From NCBI GenBank assembly GCA_025462735.1, contig JAOAPC010000023.1, positions 1 to 64,000 on the forward strand: DNA of 64,000 bases, in the 5' to 3' direction. Each line of letters starts with the position of its first letter. Positions within the stretch are counted from its first letter, which is position 1. This DNA comes from Acidobacteriaceae bacterium. Lineage in GTDB: Bacteria > Acidobacteriota > Terriglobia > Terriglobales > Acidobacteriaceae. Made by a program: the position numbers and the translations under genes. Under the pieces are notes generated by a model. It worked only from the letters and a program-made list of their open reading frames with translations, was not told the DNA's origin and did not search any database. Shown here piece after piece: positions 42,872 through 51,470 of this stretch.

Positions 42872-43945
42872 ATGTCTAATCTGAGAATCGCTGTCGTCGG
42901 TTGCGGGTACTGGGGCCAGAACCTGCTGCGAAATTTCTGTGAACTGGAAGAAGCCGAAGTTGTGCTAGTGTGCGACTTCGACTCACGCGCCTTAGGTAGA
43001 GCCAAGCGCCGCTATCCGGCGATTGAGGTGACCCAGAGCTATAGCGAAGTTTTGGCGGATCCGCGAGTAGACGCTGTGGTACTGGCGACGCCGGTCTCAA
43101 CGCATTACCCATTCGCTAAACAGGCCCTGCAAGCCGACAAACATGTACTTGTCGAAAAACCACTAGCTCAGAGCACTGCTCAGGTGTTGGATCTGATTGA
43201 GCTCGCGGAATCGAAGGGCAAGATCCTGATGGTGGACCATACCTTCTTGTACACCGGAGCAGTTCGCCGCATGAAGGCGATGGTAGATTCGGGCGAGATC
43301 GGACAACTTCTGTATTTCGATTCCGTCCGCATCAGCCTCGGCCTGGTGCAAAGCGATATCAACGTTCTCTGGGACCTCGCCCCGCACGATCTTTCGATCA
43401 TGGATTATTTGTTCGAGCGAGAACCGATTTCGATCTCAGCGACCGGAGTGAAACATCTCAACACGCCTCACGAAAACATCGCCTATGTGACTGTGCAATT
43501 TGAAGGAAATCTGATTGCGCACTTCCATGTGAATTGGCTGGCTCCAGTCAAAGTTCGCCGGACCTTGGTTGGCGGCAGCAAAAAGATGGTGGTTTATGAC
43601 GACACCGAGAACAGCGAAAAGATCAAGGTGTACGACAAGGGAGTCATTCAAACCCAGGACCCGGAGCGCCGCGAAAAAATGCTCACCGGCTATCGCAACG
43701 GAGACATGCTGGCGCCGCAACTCGACACCGGCGAAGCCTTACGCCTGATGGCTCGAGAATTTGTGGCCTCAATTAACGAGAAGCGGGCACCTTTAAGTGA
43801 TGGCTACGCAGGTTACCGCGTGGTGCGCCTGCTGGAAGCCGCGCAACGCTCGATTGAGCAGAACGGCCGAATGATCAGCCTGCGAGACGAGCACTTTTCG
43901 ACCAGCGCAATTCTTAACACATCAAACGTTGCCGCAGCTGATTAG
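42872..43945 (+). CDS. Gfo/Idh/MocA nucleotide-sugar dehydrogenase (WbpB/WlbA-like)
   Basis: 357 aa. NAD-binding Rossmann fold GCGYWGQNLLRNFCEL, catalytic EKPLAQS (Lys of EKP) and DHTFLYTGAVRRMKAM, which is characteristic of UDP-GlcNAcA 3-dehydrogenases. These oxidise C3 of UDP-N-acetylglucosaminuronate before transamination. The two genes downstream, a hexapeptide N-acetyltransferase and a PLP aminotransferase, supply the remaining steps, so the assignment rests on motif plus context. GGGAG precedes the start. No signal peptide, unlike the Tat-exported homologue at 28519-29871. Confidence 0.82.
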   Translation: MSNLRIAVVGCGYWGQNLLRNFCELEEAEVVLVCDFDSRALGRAKRRYPAIEVTQSYSEVLADPRVDAVVLATPVSTHYPFAKQALQADKHVLVEKPLAQSTAQVLDLIELAESKGKILMVDHTFLYTGAVRRMKAMVDSGEIGQLLYFDSVRISLGLVQSDINVLWDLAPHDLSIMDYLFEREPISISATGVKHLNTPHENIAYVTVQFEGNLIAHFHVNWLAPVKVRRTLVGGSKKMVVYDDTENSEKIKVYDKGVIQTQDPERREKMLTGYRNGDMLAPQLDTGEALRLMAREFVASINEKRAPLSDGYAGYRVVRLLEAAQRSIEQNGRMISLRDEHFSTSAILNTSNVAAAD

Positions 43946-43990
43946 TTCCGTAGTCGCCTCGCCGTAACTCGATAACCACCAGGAGAATGT

Positions 43991-44473
43991 ATGCGTGAGT
44001 TTTGCAGAATCGCCCCGGACGTGAGGTTGGGGGAGAACGTTTCAATCCATGCATTTGTGAATTTGTATGGATGTTCGATCGGGGACAACAGCCGGGTAGG
44101 GGCATTCGTCGAAATACAGAAGAATGCTTTCGTCGGAAAGAACGTAAAGGTGTCAAGTCACACGTTCGTCTGCGAGGGCGTGACCATTGAAGATGACGTT
44201 TTCGTCGGCCACAACGTTTCCTTTATCAACGACAAATATCCTCGGGCCACCAACCAGGACGGCAATCCGCAGTCAGAAGCTGACTGGGGAGTGGTCAAAA
44301 CTGTGGTCAAGCGGGGGGCGTCGATCGGCACCAGCACGACGATCCTATGTGGCGTGACCATTGGCGAAAACGCAATTATCGGAGCGGGCAGTGTGGTTAC
44401 ACGTGATGTACCCGACAACGCTATCGTTGCCGGCAATCCAGCTCGCATGATGAGAAAGGTGATCGCAGTATGA
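43991..44473 (+). CDS. hexapeptide-repeat N-acetyltransferase (WbpD/WlbB-like)
   Basis: 160 aa left-handed beta-helix of hexapeptide repeats (LGENVSIHAFVNLYGCSIGD, VTIGENAIIGAGSVVTRDVP, IVAGNPARMMRKV). Size and the FVCEGVTIEDDVFVGHNVSF/NDKYPRA segment match the WbpD/WlbB acetyl-CoA-dependent N-acetyltransferases that acetylate the 3-amino group of UDP-GlcNAc3NA. AGGAG lies before the ATG. It overlaps the aminotransferase gene by 4 bp (ATGA), so the two are co-translated. It follows the WbpB-like gene after 45 bp. Confidence 0.85.
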   Translation: MREFCRIAPDVRLGENVSIHAFVNLYGCSIGDNSRVGAFVEIQKNAFVGKNVKVSSHTFVCEGVTIEDDVFVGHNVSFINDKYPRATNQDGNPQSEADWGVVKTVVKRGASIGTSTTILCGVTIGENAIIGAGSVVTRDVPDNAIVAGNPARMMRKVIAV

Positions 44474-45603
44474 ACAAAGTAGCATTTGTTGACTTATACC
44501 AGCAGCACCAGGCGATTGAAGAGGAGTTAGTCGAGGTATTTCGCCGCGTACTCCGGAAATCATCCTTTATATTGGGCCCTGAAGTAGTGGGTTTCGAGCA
44601 GGAATTCGCGTCTTATGTTGGGGCGTCAGAATGCATTGCGGTTAACAACGGGACAACGGCATTACAACTAGTGTTGGCAGCCCTTGGAATCGGACCTGGC
44701 GATGAGGTGATCACGGTCGCGAACACCTTCATTGCCACGGCTGAAGCGATTAGCGCGGTTGGCGCGCGCCCGGTGTTCGTGGACGTCGATCCCGTTTCGT
44801 ACACAATGGATCCGCAGCTGGTCGAAGCGGCAATCACGCGGAACACCAAGGCCGTGCTGCCGGTTCACCTCTACGGGCAGGCCGCAGATGTCGATGCTCT
44901 TCTGGAAATTGCGCGTCGTCACAATCTTTACCTCATTGAAGATGCCTGCCAAGCGCACGGCGCCACATATAAGGGACGCAAGGTCGGTGCCTTGGGGGTT
45001 GCGGGTTGCTTCAGCTTTTATCCTGGCAAGAATCTTGGTTGCCTGGGTGAAGGGGGCGCGGTCATTACCAATGACCCCGAACTTGCCCAGCGGATGCGAA
45101 TGCTGCGCGATCACGGCTCGATCAAAAAGTACGAACACAGCCTCCCAGGCTACAATTTTCGGCTTGAAGGACTGCAGGGCGGCTTTCTTTCTGTCAAATT
45201 GAGGCACTTGGATCGCTGGAATGCGCGCCGTCGCGAAGTTGCCAAACTGTACCAGGAGCTGCTGTCGGAAACGTCTCTAGGGTTGCCGGTCGAAATGGGA
45301 TGGGGCGAGCACGTCTATCATCTTTATGTAATCCAGGCCGATGATCGCGAAGCGCTTCGCCAGGCGCTTGGGGCCGGGGGAATTGAGTGTGGTCTTCACT
45401 ATCCTGTCCCACTACATCTGCAGGCGGCATACGCGGACCTGGGCTACGAAAAAGGACGGTTCCCGGTTTCAGAGCACCTTTCCAGTCACATTCTTTCGCT
45501 GCCCATGCATCCGTACATCACGGATGAGGAAGTGAAGCGCGTCGCATCAGTTCTCCTGGAGACTCTGCAATGTCAGTCGAATCAGCAAACGGTAACGAGC
45601 TAA
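44470..45603 (+). CDS. PLP-dependent sugar aminotransferase (WbpE/WlbC-like)
   Basis: 377 aa DegT/DnrJ/EryC1 family enzyme. NNGTTALQLVLAALGIGPGD binds the cofactor phosphate, EDACQAHGA carries the pyridine-binding Asp, and the Schiff-base Lys is in FSFYPGKNLGCLGEGGA. It transfers an amino group to a keto-sugar nucleotide; between a C3 dehydrogenase and an N-acetyltransferase the likely substrate is UDP-3-keto-GlcNAcA. Other keto-sugars cannot be excluded. It overlaps both neighbours (4 bp upstream, 34 bp downstream). Confidence 0.87.
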   Translation: MNKVAFVDLYQQHQAIEEELVEVFRRVLRKSSFILGPEVVGFEQEFASYVGASECIAVNNGTTALQLVLAALGIGPGDEVITVANTFIATAEAISAVGARPVFVDVDPVSYTMDPQLVEAAITRNTKAVLPVHLYGQAADVDALLEIARRHNLYLIEDACQAHGATYKGRKVGALGVAGCFSFYPGKNLGCLGEGGAVITNDPELAQRMRMLRDHGSIKKYEHSLPGYNFRLEGLQGGFLSVKLRHLDRWNARRREVAKLYQELLSETSLGLPVEMGWGEHVYHLYVIQADDREALRQALGAGGIECGLHYPVPLHLQAAYADLGYEKGRFPVSEHLSSHILSLPMHPYITDEEVKRVASVLLETLQCQSNQQTVTS

Positions 45604-46280
45604 CTCTTCGCCAGGTCGCGGCCACTTTCGGCCTGCGGGAGACGCGCGAAGACCCAGCGTGGGAAGGGGACTTCTCGGCATGGCTGAAATCTTCCCGAAC
45701 TCGTGAACAATTAGTTGAAATGTTCGGGCAGTTTCGCTCGGGCGAGAGCGTGTTCGACAGCCTGATGCGCCGAGTCATCATGCGCTCGCTATGCAAATCA
45801 GTTGGGAGCGATCTGCAGGTGGCGTCTTCGGTTGTGCTAAAACATCCCGAAACCATTGAATTCGGAGATTCAGTCTTTATCGGTTCTCAGACCATGATTC
45901 AGGGAAGGTTCGATGGCAGCTGTCGAATTGGCAATCATGTTTGGATTGGACCACAAGCTTATTTCGATGCTCGTGATTTAGTGCTGGAGGATTACGTGGG
46001 CTGGGGTCCTGGCGCGAAGGTTCTCGGATCAACTCATACCGGAGAACCGCGAAGCATGCCCATCATCACCACCGAGCTGGTCATAAAGCCGGTGCACATC
46101 GGCTTCGGGGCTGATATCGGAATGAACGCGAGCATTTTGCCTGGCGTTAAGATTGGCGCTCACTCTATCGTCGGAACGGGATCAGTGGTTACTCGCGACG
46201 TTCCAGACTACGCGATCGTGGCGGGTACGCCGGCCAAAATACTGCGGTTCCGCACAGATGAGGAAAAACCACGTGTCTAA
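45570..46280 (+). CDS. hexapeptide-repeat acyltransferase
   Basis: 236 aa. The N-terminal ~75 residues are helical (FGLRETREDPAWEGDFSAWL). A left-handed beta-helix of the maltose/galactoside O-acetyltransferase type follows (FGDSVFIGSQTMIQGRFDGS, NASILPGVKIGAHSIVGTGS, TRDVPDYAIVAGTPAKILRF). Probably acetylates a sugar of the polymer or of a precursor; acceptor unknown. It starts inside the end of the aminotransferase gene with GGAG upstream, and lies 31 bp before the epimerase. Confidence 0.83.
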   Translation: MSVESANGNELTLRQVAATFGLRETREDPAWEGDFSAWLKSSRTREQLVEMFGQFRSGESVFDSLMRRVIMRSLCKSVGSDLQVASSVVLKHPETIEFGDSVFIGSQTMIQGRFDGSCRIGNHVWIGPQAYFDARDLVLEDYVGWGPGAKVLGSTHTGEPRSMPIITTELVIKPVHIGFGADIGMNASILPGVKIGAHSIVGTGSVVTRDVPDYAIVAGTPAKILRFRTDEEKPRV

Positions 46281-46311
46281 CTCTGAGCCGCCAGCGAACA
46301 ACGGAGGGAAG

Positions 46312-47295
46312 ATGAATCGGATCGAGGGATCATGCTGCCTGGTCACCGGAGGCGCGGGCTTTATCGGGAGCACCATCGTTGACCAGTTGCTGGACGCCGG
46401 CGCCGGCGAAGTCCGTGTGCTCGATAATTTTGTTCGGGGCAGTTGGGGCAATTTGGAATCAGCGATGGACCGCGGGAATGTCAGAGTCACAGACGGTGAC
46501 ATCAGAAACGCCGCATTAGTAGACAGGCTATGTGACGGGGTGGACTACATCTTCCATGAGGCCGCCCTGCGAATCACTCGTTGCGCGGAAGCCCCGCGAG
46601 AGGCGGTCGAAGTTCTCATCGACGGCATGCTTAATCTTTTGGAAGCGGCGGTTCATCACAATGTCAAGAAGGTAATCGCTGCCTCATCAGCGTCTGTTTA
46701 CGGCGAGCCTTCCTACCTGCCGATCGATGAAGAGCATCCCTTCAACAATCGAACCATGTACGGAGCCGGGAAAATTGCGAATGAACAAATGCTACGGGCC
46801 TACTACACGACCTTCGGGCTCCCTTACGTAGTTTTCCGATATTTCAATGCCTACGGTCCGCGGATGGATACGGTTGGAGTTTATACGGAAGTGATGATCC
46901 GCTGGCTCGATGCCATTGAAGCCAATCAGCCGCCCTTAATTTTCGGCCACGGCAAACAATCGATGGATTTCGTTTTTATAAATGACATCGCCCGCGCAAA
47001 TCTTCTGGCTGCCCAAAGCGATGTAACAGATGAAGTATTTAATGTGGGCACCGGAATCCAGACCAGCCTGAACGAGTTGTGTCACCTAATGCTCGAACTC
47101 AGCGATTCTCCGTTGCAACCCGAATATCGTGAAGCTCGTGCGGTGGGAAACGTGCAAGCGCGCCGGGCCACGATCGAAAAGGCCGAGAAACTGCTCGGCT
47201 TCAGAAGTGAAGTCACACTGGAAGAAGGATTGCGCCGGCTGATCGAATGGAAGCGCACGGTTGCGCCAGTGACCGTTGCCACGGAGGTTAGATGA
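46312..47295 (+). CDS. NAD-dependent nucleotide-sugar epimerase/dehydratase
   Basis: 327 aa extended SDR from MNRIEGSCCLVTGGAGFIGS; GGAGGG upstream fixes this start, while a longer in-frame version would run inside the acyltransferase gene. NAD-binding GGAGFIGS, catalytic SSASVYGE and YGAGK (Tyr/Lys). Sequence blocks (FRYFNAYGPRMD, DFVFINDIARANLLAAQ) fit UDP-sugar 4-epimerases or related 4,6-dehydratases; the exact reaction is not decidable. The 3' end overlaps the next aminotransferase by 4 bp. Confidence 0.85.
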   Translation: MNRIEGSCCLVTGGAGFIGSTIVDQLLDAGAGEVRVLDNFVRGSWGNLESAMDRGNVRVTDGDIRNAALVDRLCDGVDYIFHEAALRITRCAEAPREAVEVLIDGMLNLLEAAVHHNVKKVIAASSASVYGEPSYLPIDEEHPFNNRTMYGAGKIANEQMLRAYYTTFGLPYVVFRYFNAYGPRMDTVGVYTEVMIRWLDAIEANQPPLIFGHGKQSMDFVFINDIARANLLAAQSDVTDEVFNVGTGIQTSLNELCHLMLELSDSPLQPEYREARAVGNVQARRATIEKAEKLLGFRSEVTLEEGLRRLIEWKRTVAPVTVATEVR

Positions 47296-48449
47296 GCACC
47301 GCGACATTAACCAAAACGATTCCTGTTGCCCGTCCGTTCATCGGAAGGGAAGAGGAGGCAGCGGTCCTCGAAGTGCTCCGCAGCGGTTGGGTGAGCCAGG
47401 GTCCGCGAGTCGCAGAGTTTGAGCGACGCTTCGCCGAGTATGTGGGCGCGGCGCATGCGATTGCAGTTTCATCCTGCACTACCGCTTTGCACCTGGCACT
47501 AGTTACGGCTGGCGTTGGACCGGGAGATGAAGTTCTATGCCCCACCCTTTCTTTTATCGCCACCGCGAATTCGATCAGATATGCCGCCGCAGCGCCCGTT
47601 TTCGTCGACGTCGATCCTGCAACCTACAACATGGATCCGGCTTGCATCGAAGCTGCGATCACCCCTCGAACCAGAGCAATCCTGATTGTGCATCAGATCG
47701 GCTTGCCCGCGGCCATTTCTGAGATTTGCGAAATCGCCTCGCGATACGGCTTAGCTGTAATCGAAGACGCGGCGTGTGCGATCGGTTCTGAATACCAAGG
47801 TCGACGCATTGGGCAACCGCATACCCTAATGGCATGTTTCAGTTTTCATCCGCGCAAGATTCTTACCACCGGCGAAGGCGGCATGATTACCACCGCCGAT
47901 GAGAAACTGGCTGACCGCATTCGCAAGTTGCGGCAACACGCTATGAGCGTCTCCGACTTAACGAGGCACAGCTCTTCGCAGATCGTTACAGAGAGTTACC
48001 CGGAAGTCGGCTTTAACTACCGTATGACTGACATGCAGGCAGCGCTGGGGCTCGTGCAATTACAGCGGTTAGACGACATGATCGCGCGCAGACGCTACCT
48101 GGCTGCCCGCTACTCCGAAGCACTGGCTCAGTTCGAGTGGCTGCTTCCTCCCGTGGAACCGTCCGGGTCGCGGCACAACTTTCAGTCATACATGGTTCGT
48201 CTGGCGGATAGTGCACCACTAAGTCGCGACCAGTTGATGCAGGAAATGCTCGACCGTGGTATCTCGACGCGTAGAGGGATCATGGCCATTCATCGCGAAT
48301 CTCCATACTCCGATCGACGCCCGACTAGTTACTTTCCAGAAACCGAGTCTGTAACTGACAACTGCATTATTCTTCCTCTCTTCCACACCATGACAGAGGA
48401 AGAACAGGACTGCGTGATCGACTGTATTCGACAGCTCTCACAACCGTAA
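47292..48449 (+). CDS. second DegT/DnrJ/EryC1 aminotransferase
   Basis: 385 aa. SSCTTALHLALVTAGVGPGD, EDAACAIGSEY and the PLP-Lys segment CFSFHPRKILTTGEGG are intact; the HPRK form is frequent in perosamine-synthetase-like C4 aminotransferases. With the epimerase/dehydratase-like gene directly upstream (ATGA overlap) it could make a 4-amino sugar nucleotide. It is only distantly similar to the aminotransferase at 44470-45603 and so probably uses a different substrate. Confidence 0.85.
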   Translation: MSTATLTKTIPVARPFIGREEEAAVLEVLRSGWVSQGPRVAEFERRFAEYVGAAHAIAVSSCTTALHLALVTAGVGPGDEVLCPTLSFIATANSIRYAAAAPVFVDVDPATYNMDPACIEAAITPRTRAILIVHQIGLPAAISEICEIASRYGLAVIEDAACAIGSEYQGRRIGQPHTLMACFSFHPRKILTTGEGGMITTADEKLADRIRKLRQHAMSVSDLTRHSSSQIVTESYPEVGFNYRMTDMQAALGLVQLQRLDDMIARRRYLAARYSEALAQFEWLLPPVEPSGSRHNFQSYMVRLADSAPLSRDQLMQEMLDRGISTRRGIMAIHRESPYSDRRPTSYFPETESVTDNCIILPLFHTMTEEEQDCVIDCIRQLSQP

Positions 48450-48586
48450 CCATACGAAATTCCCGTCAACCAAATTCTGAAGCAATGTTATATGTCCATT
48501 TTGCAGCCCAGTCCTCCCCCAGGATTGCAAGAGTCCAGCAAACTGCGCTTGTTCAAGCCCGAAATCTGCAACTAGGAGAGTGACTC

Positions 48587-49780
48587 GTGAATTCCTGCCG
48601 TATGAGTAACGCAGTTAATGCCGGAGTAGCCCCGGCTCTGTCAACCCCCGTCTGCGATCGCGTGGTGTTGAACGATGAAGCATTTCAGAGGACGCTGTCG
48701 CTCGAACGCAAGCGGACCGAAAGATCGCGCAAGCCGTTTCTGCTCATGCTGCTCGAGTTTGGCGATGTTTTGCCATCTGAAAACGGTCACAGAGCGCTCG
48801 GCAAAATTGTCTCCGCGCTCTCGACTTCCACGCGAGCCACCGATGTGGTCGGCTGGTACAAGGATCGTTCTGTGGCAGGCGTTTTGTTCACGGAGATCAT
48901 CATCGACGACCAAAGCTCGATTATCAGTACAATGATGGCGCGAGTAAGTGAAACCCTCAGTAAGACGCTCAGCCTGGACCAGTTTAATCAGGTCAGAATG
49001 TCATTTCACCTCTTTCCCGAGCCGTGGGACGGCAGCATGTTTGATCGCCCCAGCAATCCCATGTTGTATCCAGATTTTTCGGATCAGGACGATCGCCGAA
49101 AATACAGGTTTGCTGTCAAGAGAATCATCGACATTGTGGGTAGCGGGATCGGACTTCTTGTAAGCGCTCCTATTTTCCTTGTGCTTGCGGCCTCGATCAA
49201 ATTGACCTCCAAAGGCCCGATATTTTTCCGGCAGCAACGGATCGGGCAACACGGCACTCCGTTCACATTCCTGAAGTTCAGAACCATGTTCACAAATAAT
49301 GATCACAGCCTGCACAAGGAGTTCGTCAAGAAACTCATCGCGGGTGAGGTCGGGCCTAGTTCAAACGGTAACGGGAACGGAAGCGGCAATGGAAACGGCA
49401 ATGGAAACGGGAACGGCCATGGTGTTTACAAGATCATGGGCGATCCGAGAGTAACTCGAATCGGCTCGTTCCTGCGAAGATCAAGCCTCGACGAGCTGCC
49501 TCAGCTGGTCAATGTTCTTAAGGGTGAGATGTCGTTAGTTGGCCCAAGGCCTCCAGTTGCGTATGAAGTCGAGGCTTACGAGATTTGGCACCGCGGACGC
49601 TTGATCGAAGCCAAGCCCGGCATCACTGGGCTTTGGCAGGTGAACGGCCGTAGCCGCGTCAAGTTTGACGACATGGTGCGTTTGGATATTCGCTACGCAC
49701 GAAACTGGTCTATCTGGCTTGATCTTAAGATACTCATTCAAACGCCGCATGCCGTACTTCTCGGTGAAGGCGCTTACTGA
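48587..49780 (+). CDS. priming sugar transferase with degenerate GGDEF-like N-terminus
   Basis: 397 aa from GTG with AGGAG upstream. Residues ~170-397 are a bacterial sugar transferase (PF02397): one membrane helix (IIDIVGSGIGLLVSAPIFLV), FFRQQRIGQHGTPFTFLKFR, RRSSLDELPQLVNVLKGEMS, GPRPPVAYEV, GLWQVNGRSR. It starts the repeat unit by moving a sugar-1-phosphate to undecaprenyl phosphate. The four-helix N-terminus of WcaJ is absent. Instead residues ~30-150 look like a GGDEF-related fold without the signature (LERKRTERSRKPFLLMLLEF; GWYKDRSVAGVLFTE where GGDEF would be). A Gly/Asn repeat interrupts the domain near residue 270. Confidence 0.85.
   Translation: MNSCRMSNAVNAGVAPALSTPVCDRVVLNDEAFQRTLSLERKRTERSRKPFLLMLLEFGDVLPSENGHRALGKIVSALSTSTRATDVVGWYKDRSVAGVLFTEIIIDDQSSIISTMMARVSETLSKTLSLDQFNQVRMSFHLFPEPWDGSMFDRPSNPMLYPDFSDQDDRRKYRFAVKRIIDIVGSGIGLLVSAPIFLVLAASIKLTSKGPIFFRQQRIGQHGTPFTFLKFRTMFTNNDHSLHKEFVKKLIAGEVGPSSNGNGNGSGNGNGNGNGNGHGVYKIMGDPRVTRIGSFLRRSSLDELPQLVNVLKGEMSLVGPRPPVAYEVEAYEIWHRGRLIEAKPGITGLWQVNGRSRVKFDDMVRLDIRYARNWSIWLDLKILIQTPHAVLLGEGAY
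49364..49419 (+). repeat. in-frame Asn-Gly microsatellite-like repeat
   Basis: A run of 6-bp units of the form AAYGGN encodes alternating Asn-Gly, about ten pairs with one Ser. It is inside the sugar transferase domain between KKLIAGE and YKIMGDPRVTRIG, an exposed loop in the family. Repeats of this sort change length by slippage without frameshift because the unit is two codons. Confidence 0.85.
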
Positions 49781-49814
49781 TCTAAACGCTTCATCCCCGG
49801 ACAAAGATTAATTT

Positions 49815-51470
49815 ATGGCAGCTACATCCGAAGCCCTAATTGTGCCGGCTGCAACGTCTTCGCCTGAAACGGCTACTAAGGCGGCAGAAAAGCACAGCTA
49901 TGGCGAAATCCTGAAGTCTTCTGTACTAGTTGGCGGCTCGACCTTTCTGAACATTGCCATCAGTATTGTTCGCACCAAAGCCATGGCAATGCTGCTAGGT
50001 CCAGCCGGGTTCGGATTATTTGGCCTCTACGGATCCATTGCGAACCTTACGCAGACTATAGCCGGCATGGGCATTAACAGCAGCGGCGTTCGCCAGATTG
50101 CTGAGGCGGTCGGATCAGGCGACAACGCTCGGATCGCGCAAACGGCAGCGGTGCTTCGACGCACGTCAATCGTGCTCGGACTGCTCGGAGCTATGTTGCT
50201 TTTGGTGTTTTCCCGCCAAGTGTCTAGATTCACGTTCGCCAGTACGGAGAGGACCGGCGCTGTATCTCTCCTATCGATAGCCATTTTTTTGACTCTCATT
50301 TCAGCAGGCCAAGGAGCCCTGATCCAGGGCATGCGGCGCATTGCCGATCTTGCCAAAATGAGTGTGCTGGGAGCCTTCTTCGGAACGTGCATCAGCATTC
50401 CGCTGGTTTATTTCTTAGGGGAACAAGGTGTGGTGCCGTCGTTGATCGGCGTGGCCGCCATGACGATCCTCACCTCGTGGTGGTACAGCCGGAAGATAGA
50501 CGTTGAAAGGGTCACAATCACAATCTCCCAGCTCCGGCAGGAAACGTCTGCACTCCTGAAGCTTGGCTCCGCATTCATGGCTAGCGGCTTCATGATGATG
50601 GGAGTCGCGTACGTCGTCCGGGTCATAGTGCTGCGCAAGATCGGCTTCGAGGCAACGGGGTTATATCAATCTGCGTGGACTCTAGGCGGACTTTATGTGG
50701 GCTTCATCCTGCAAGCGATGGGAGCCGACTTTTATCCGCGTCTGACGGCAACCATTAACAATGACGGTGAGTGCAATCGGCTCGTTAATGAGCAGACACT
50801 CGTAGGGTTGTTGTTAGCGGGCCCAGGTGTGTTAGCTACCCTCACGTTTGCACCGCTAGTAATCGCAATCTTTTACAGCGCGAAGTTCGGTGCAGCAGTA
50901 GAAATTTTGCGCTGGATATCTCTGGGAACGACTCTCCAAGTTATTACCTGGCCTATGGGTTTTATTGTCGTCGCAAAGGGTAAGCCGGCTATTTTCTTCT
51001 GCGCGGAACTAGCTTGGACGATTGTCGCGATCAGTCTCGCTTGGACATGTATGGCGTTCTTCGGTCTGAACGGGGCGGGCATCGCTTTCTTTGGTTCCTA
51101 TGTATTTCATGGGTTCCTGATTTATCCTATTGTGGGTCATCTCAGCGGCTTTCGCTGGTCCACACAGAACATCCGCACGGGTGGATTTTTCCTTTGTTTG
51201 ATCGCGGCGGTGTTCTCCAGTTACTACATCCTGCCGCCTTTGGTTGCTGCCGGAGTCGGCTCACTTGCGGCAATCCTGAGCGGTGTTTACTCGATTCGAC
51301 TTCTTGTCAGACTGGTTTCTCTGGATCGAATGCCACCTTTCATAAGGCGATTGATTACGGCACCCGGCTTTGCTCCTTCAATCGTCCACGGTACTTCACA
51401 GCGCGGGCCTGGACCCAATCAGTCGTCTGAAACAATCAGTTCCAGGTTGATCAACGAATATCGAGGTTGA
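49815..51470 (+). CDS. Wzx-like polysaccharide flippase
   Basis: 551 aa integral membrane protein of the MOP/PST superfamily with about 12-14 hydrophobic helices (SVLVGGSTFLNIAISIVRTK, GLFGLYGSIANLTQTIAGMG, FAPLVIAIFYSAKFGAAVEI, GSLAAILSGVYSIRLLVRLV). The amino-terminal layout matches O-antigen/exopolysaccharide translocases of the WzxE type, which flip lipid-linked repeat units across the inner membrane. The stop overlaps a TTG start of the next gene (TTGA). No Wzy-like polymerase was recognised in this window. Confidence 0.87.
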   Translation: MAATSEALIVPAATSSPETATKAAEKHSYGEILKSSVLVGGSTFLNIAISIVRTKAMAMLLGPAGFGLFGLYGSIANLTQTIAGMGINSSGVRQIAEAVGSGDNARIAQTAAVLRRTSIVLGLLGAMLLLVFSRQVSRFTFASTERTGAVSLLSIAIFLTLISAGQGALIQGMRRIADLAKMSVLGAFFGTCISIPLVYFLGEQGVVPSLIGVAAMTILTSWWYSRKIDVERVTITISQLRQETSALLKLGSAFMASGFMMMGVAYVVRVIVLRKIGFEATGLYQSAWTLGGLYVGFILQAMGADFYPRLTATINNDGECNRLVNEQTLVGLLLAGPGVLATLTFAPLVIAIFYSAKFGAAVEILRWISLGTTLQVITWPMGFIVVAKGKPAIFFCAELAWTIVAISLAWTCMAFFGLNGAGIAFFGSYVFHGFLIYPIVGHLSGFRWSTQNIRTGGFFLCLIAAVFSSYYILPPLVAAGVGSLAAILSGVYSIRLLVRLVSLDRMPPFIRRLITAPGFAPSIVHGTSQRGPGPNQSSETISSRLINEYRG

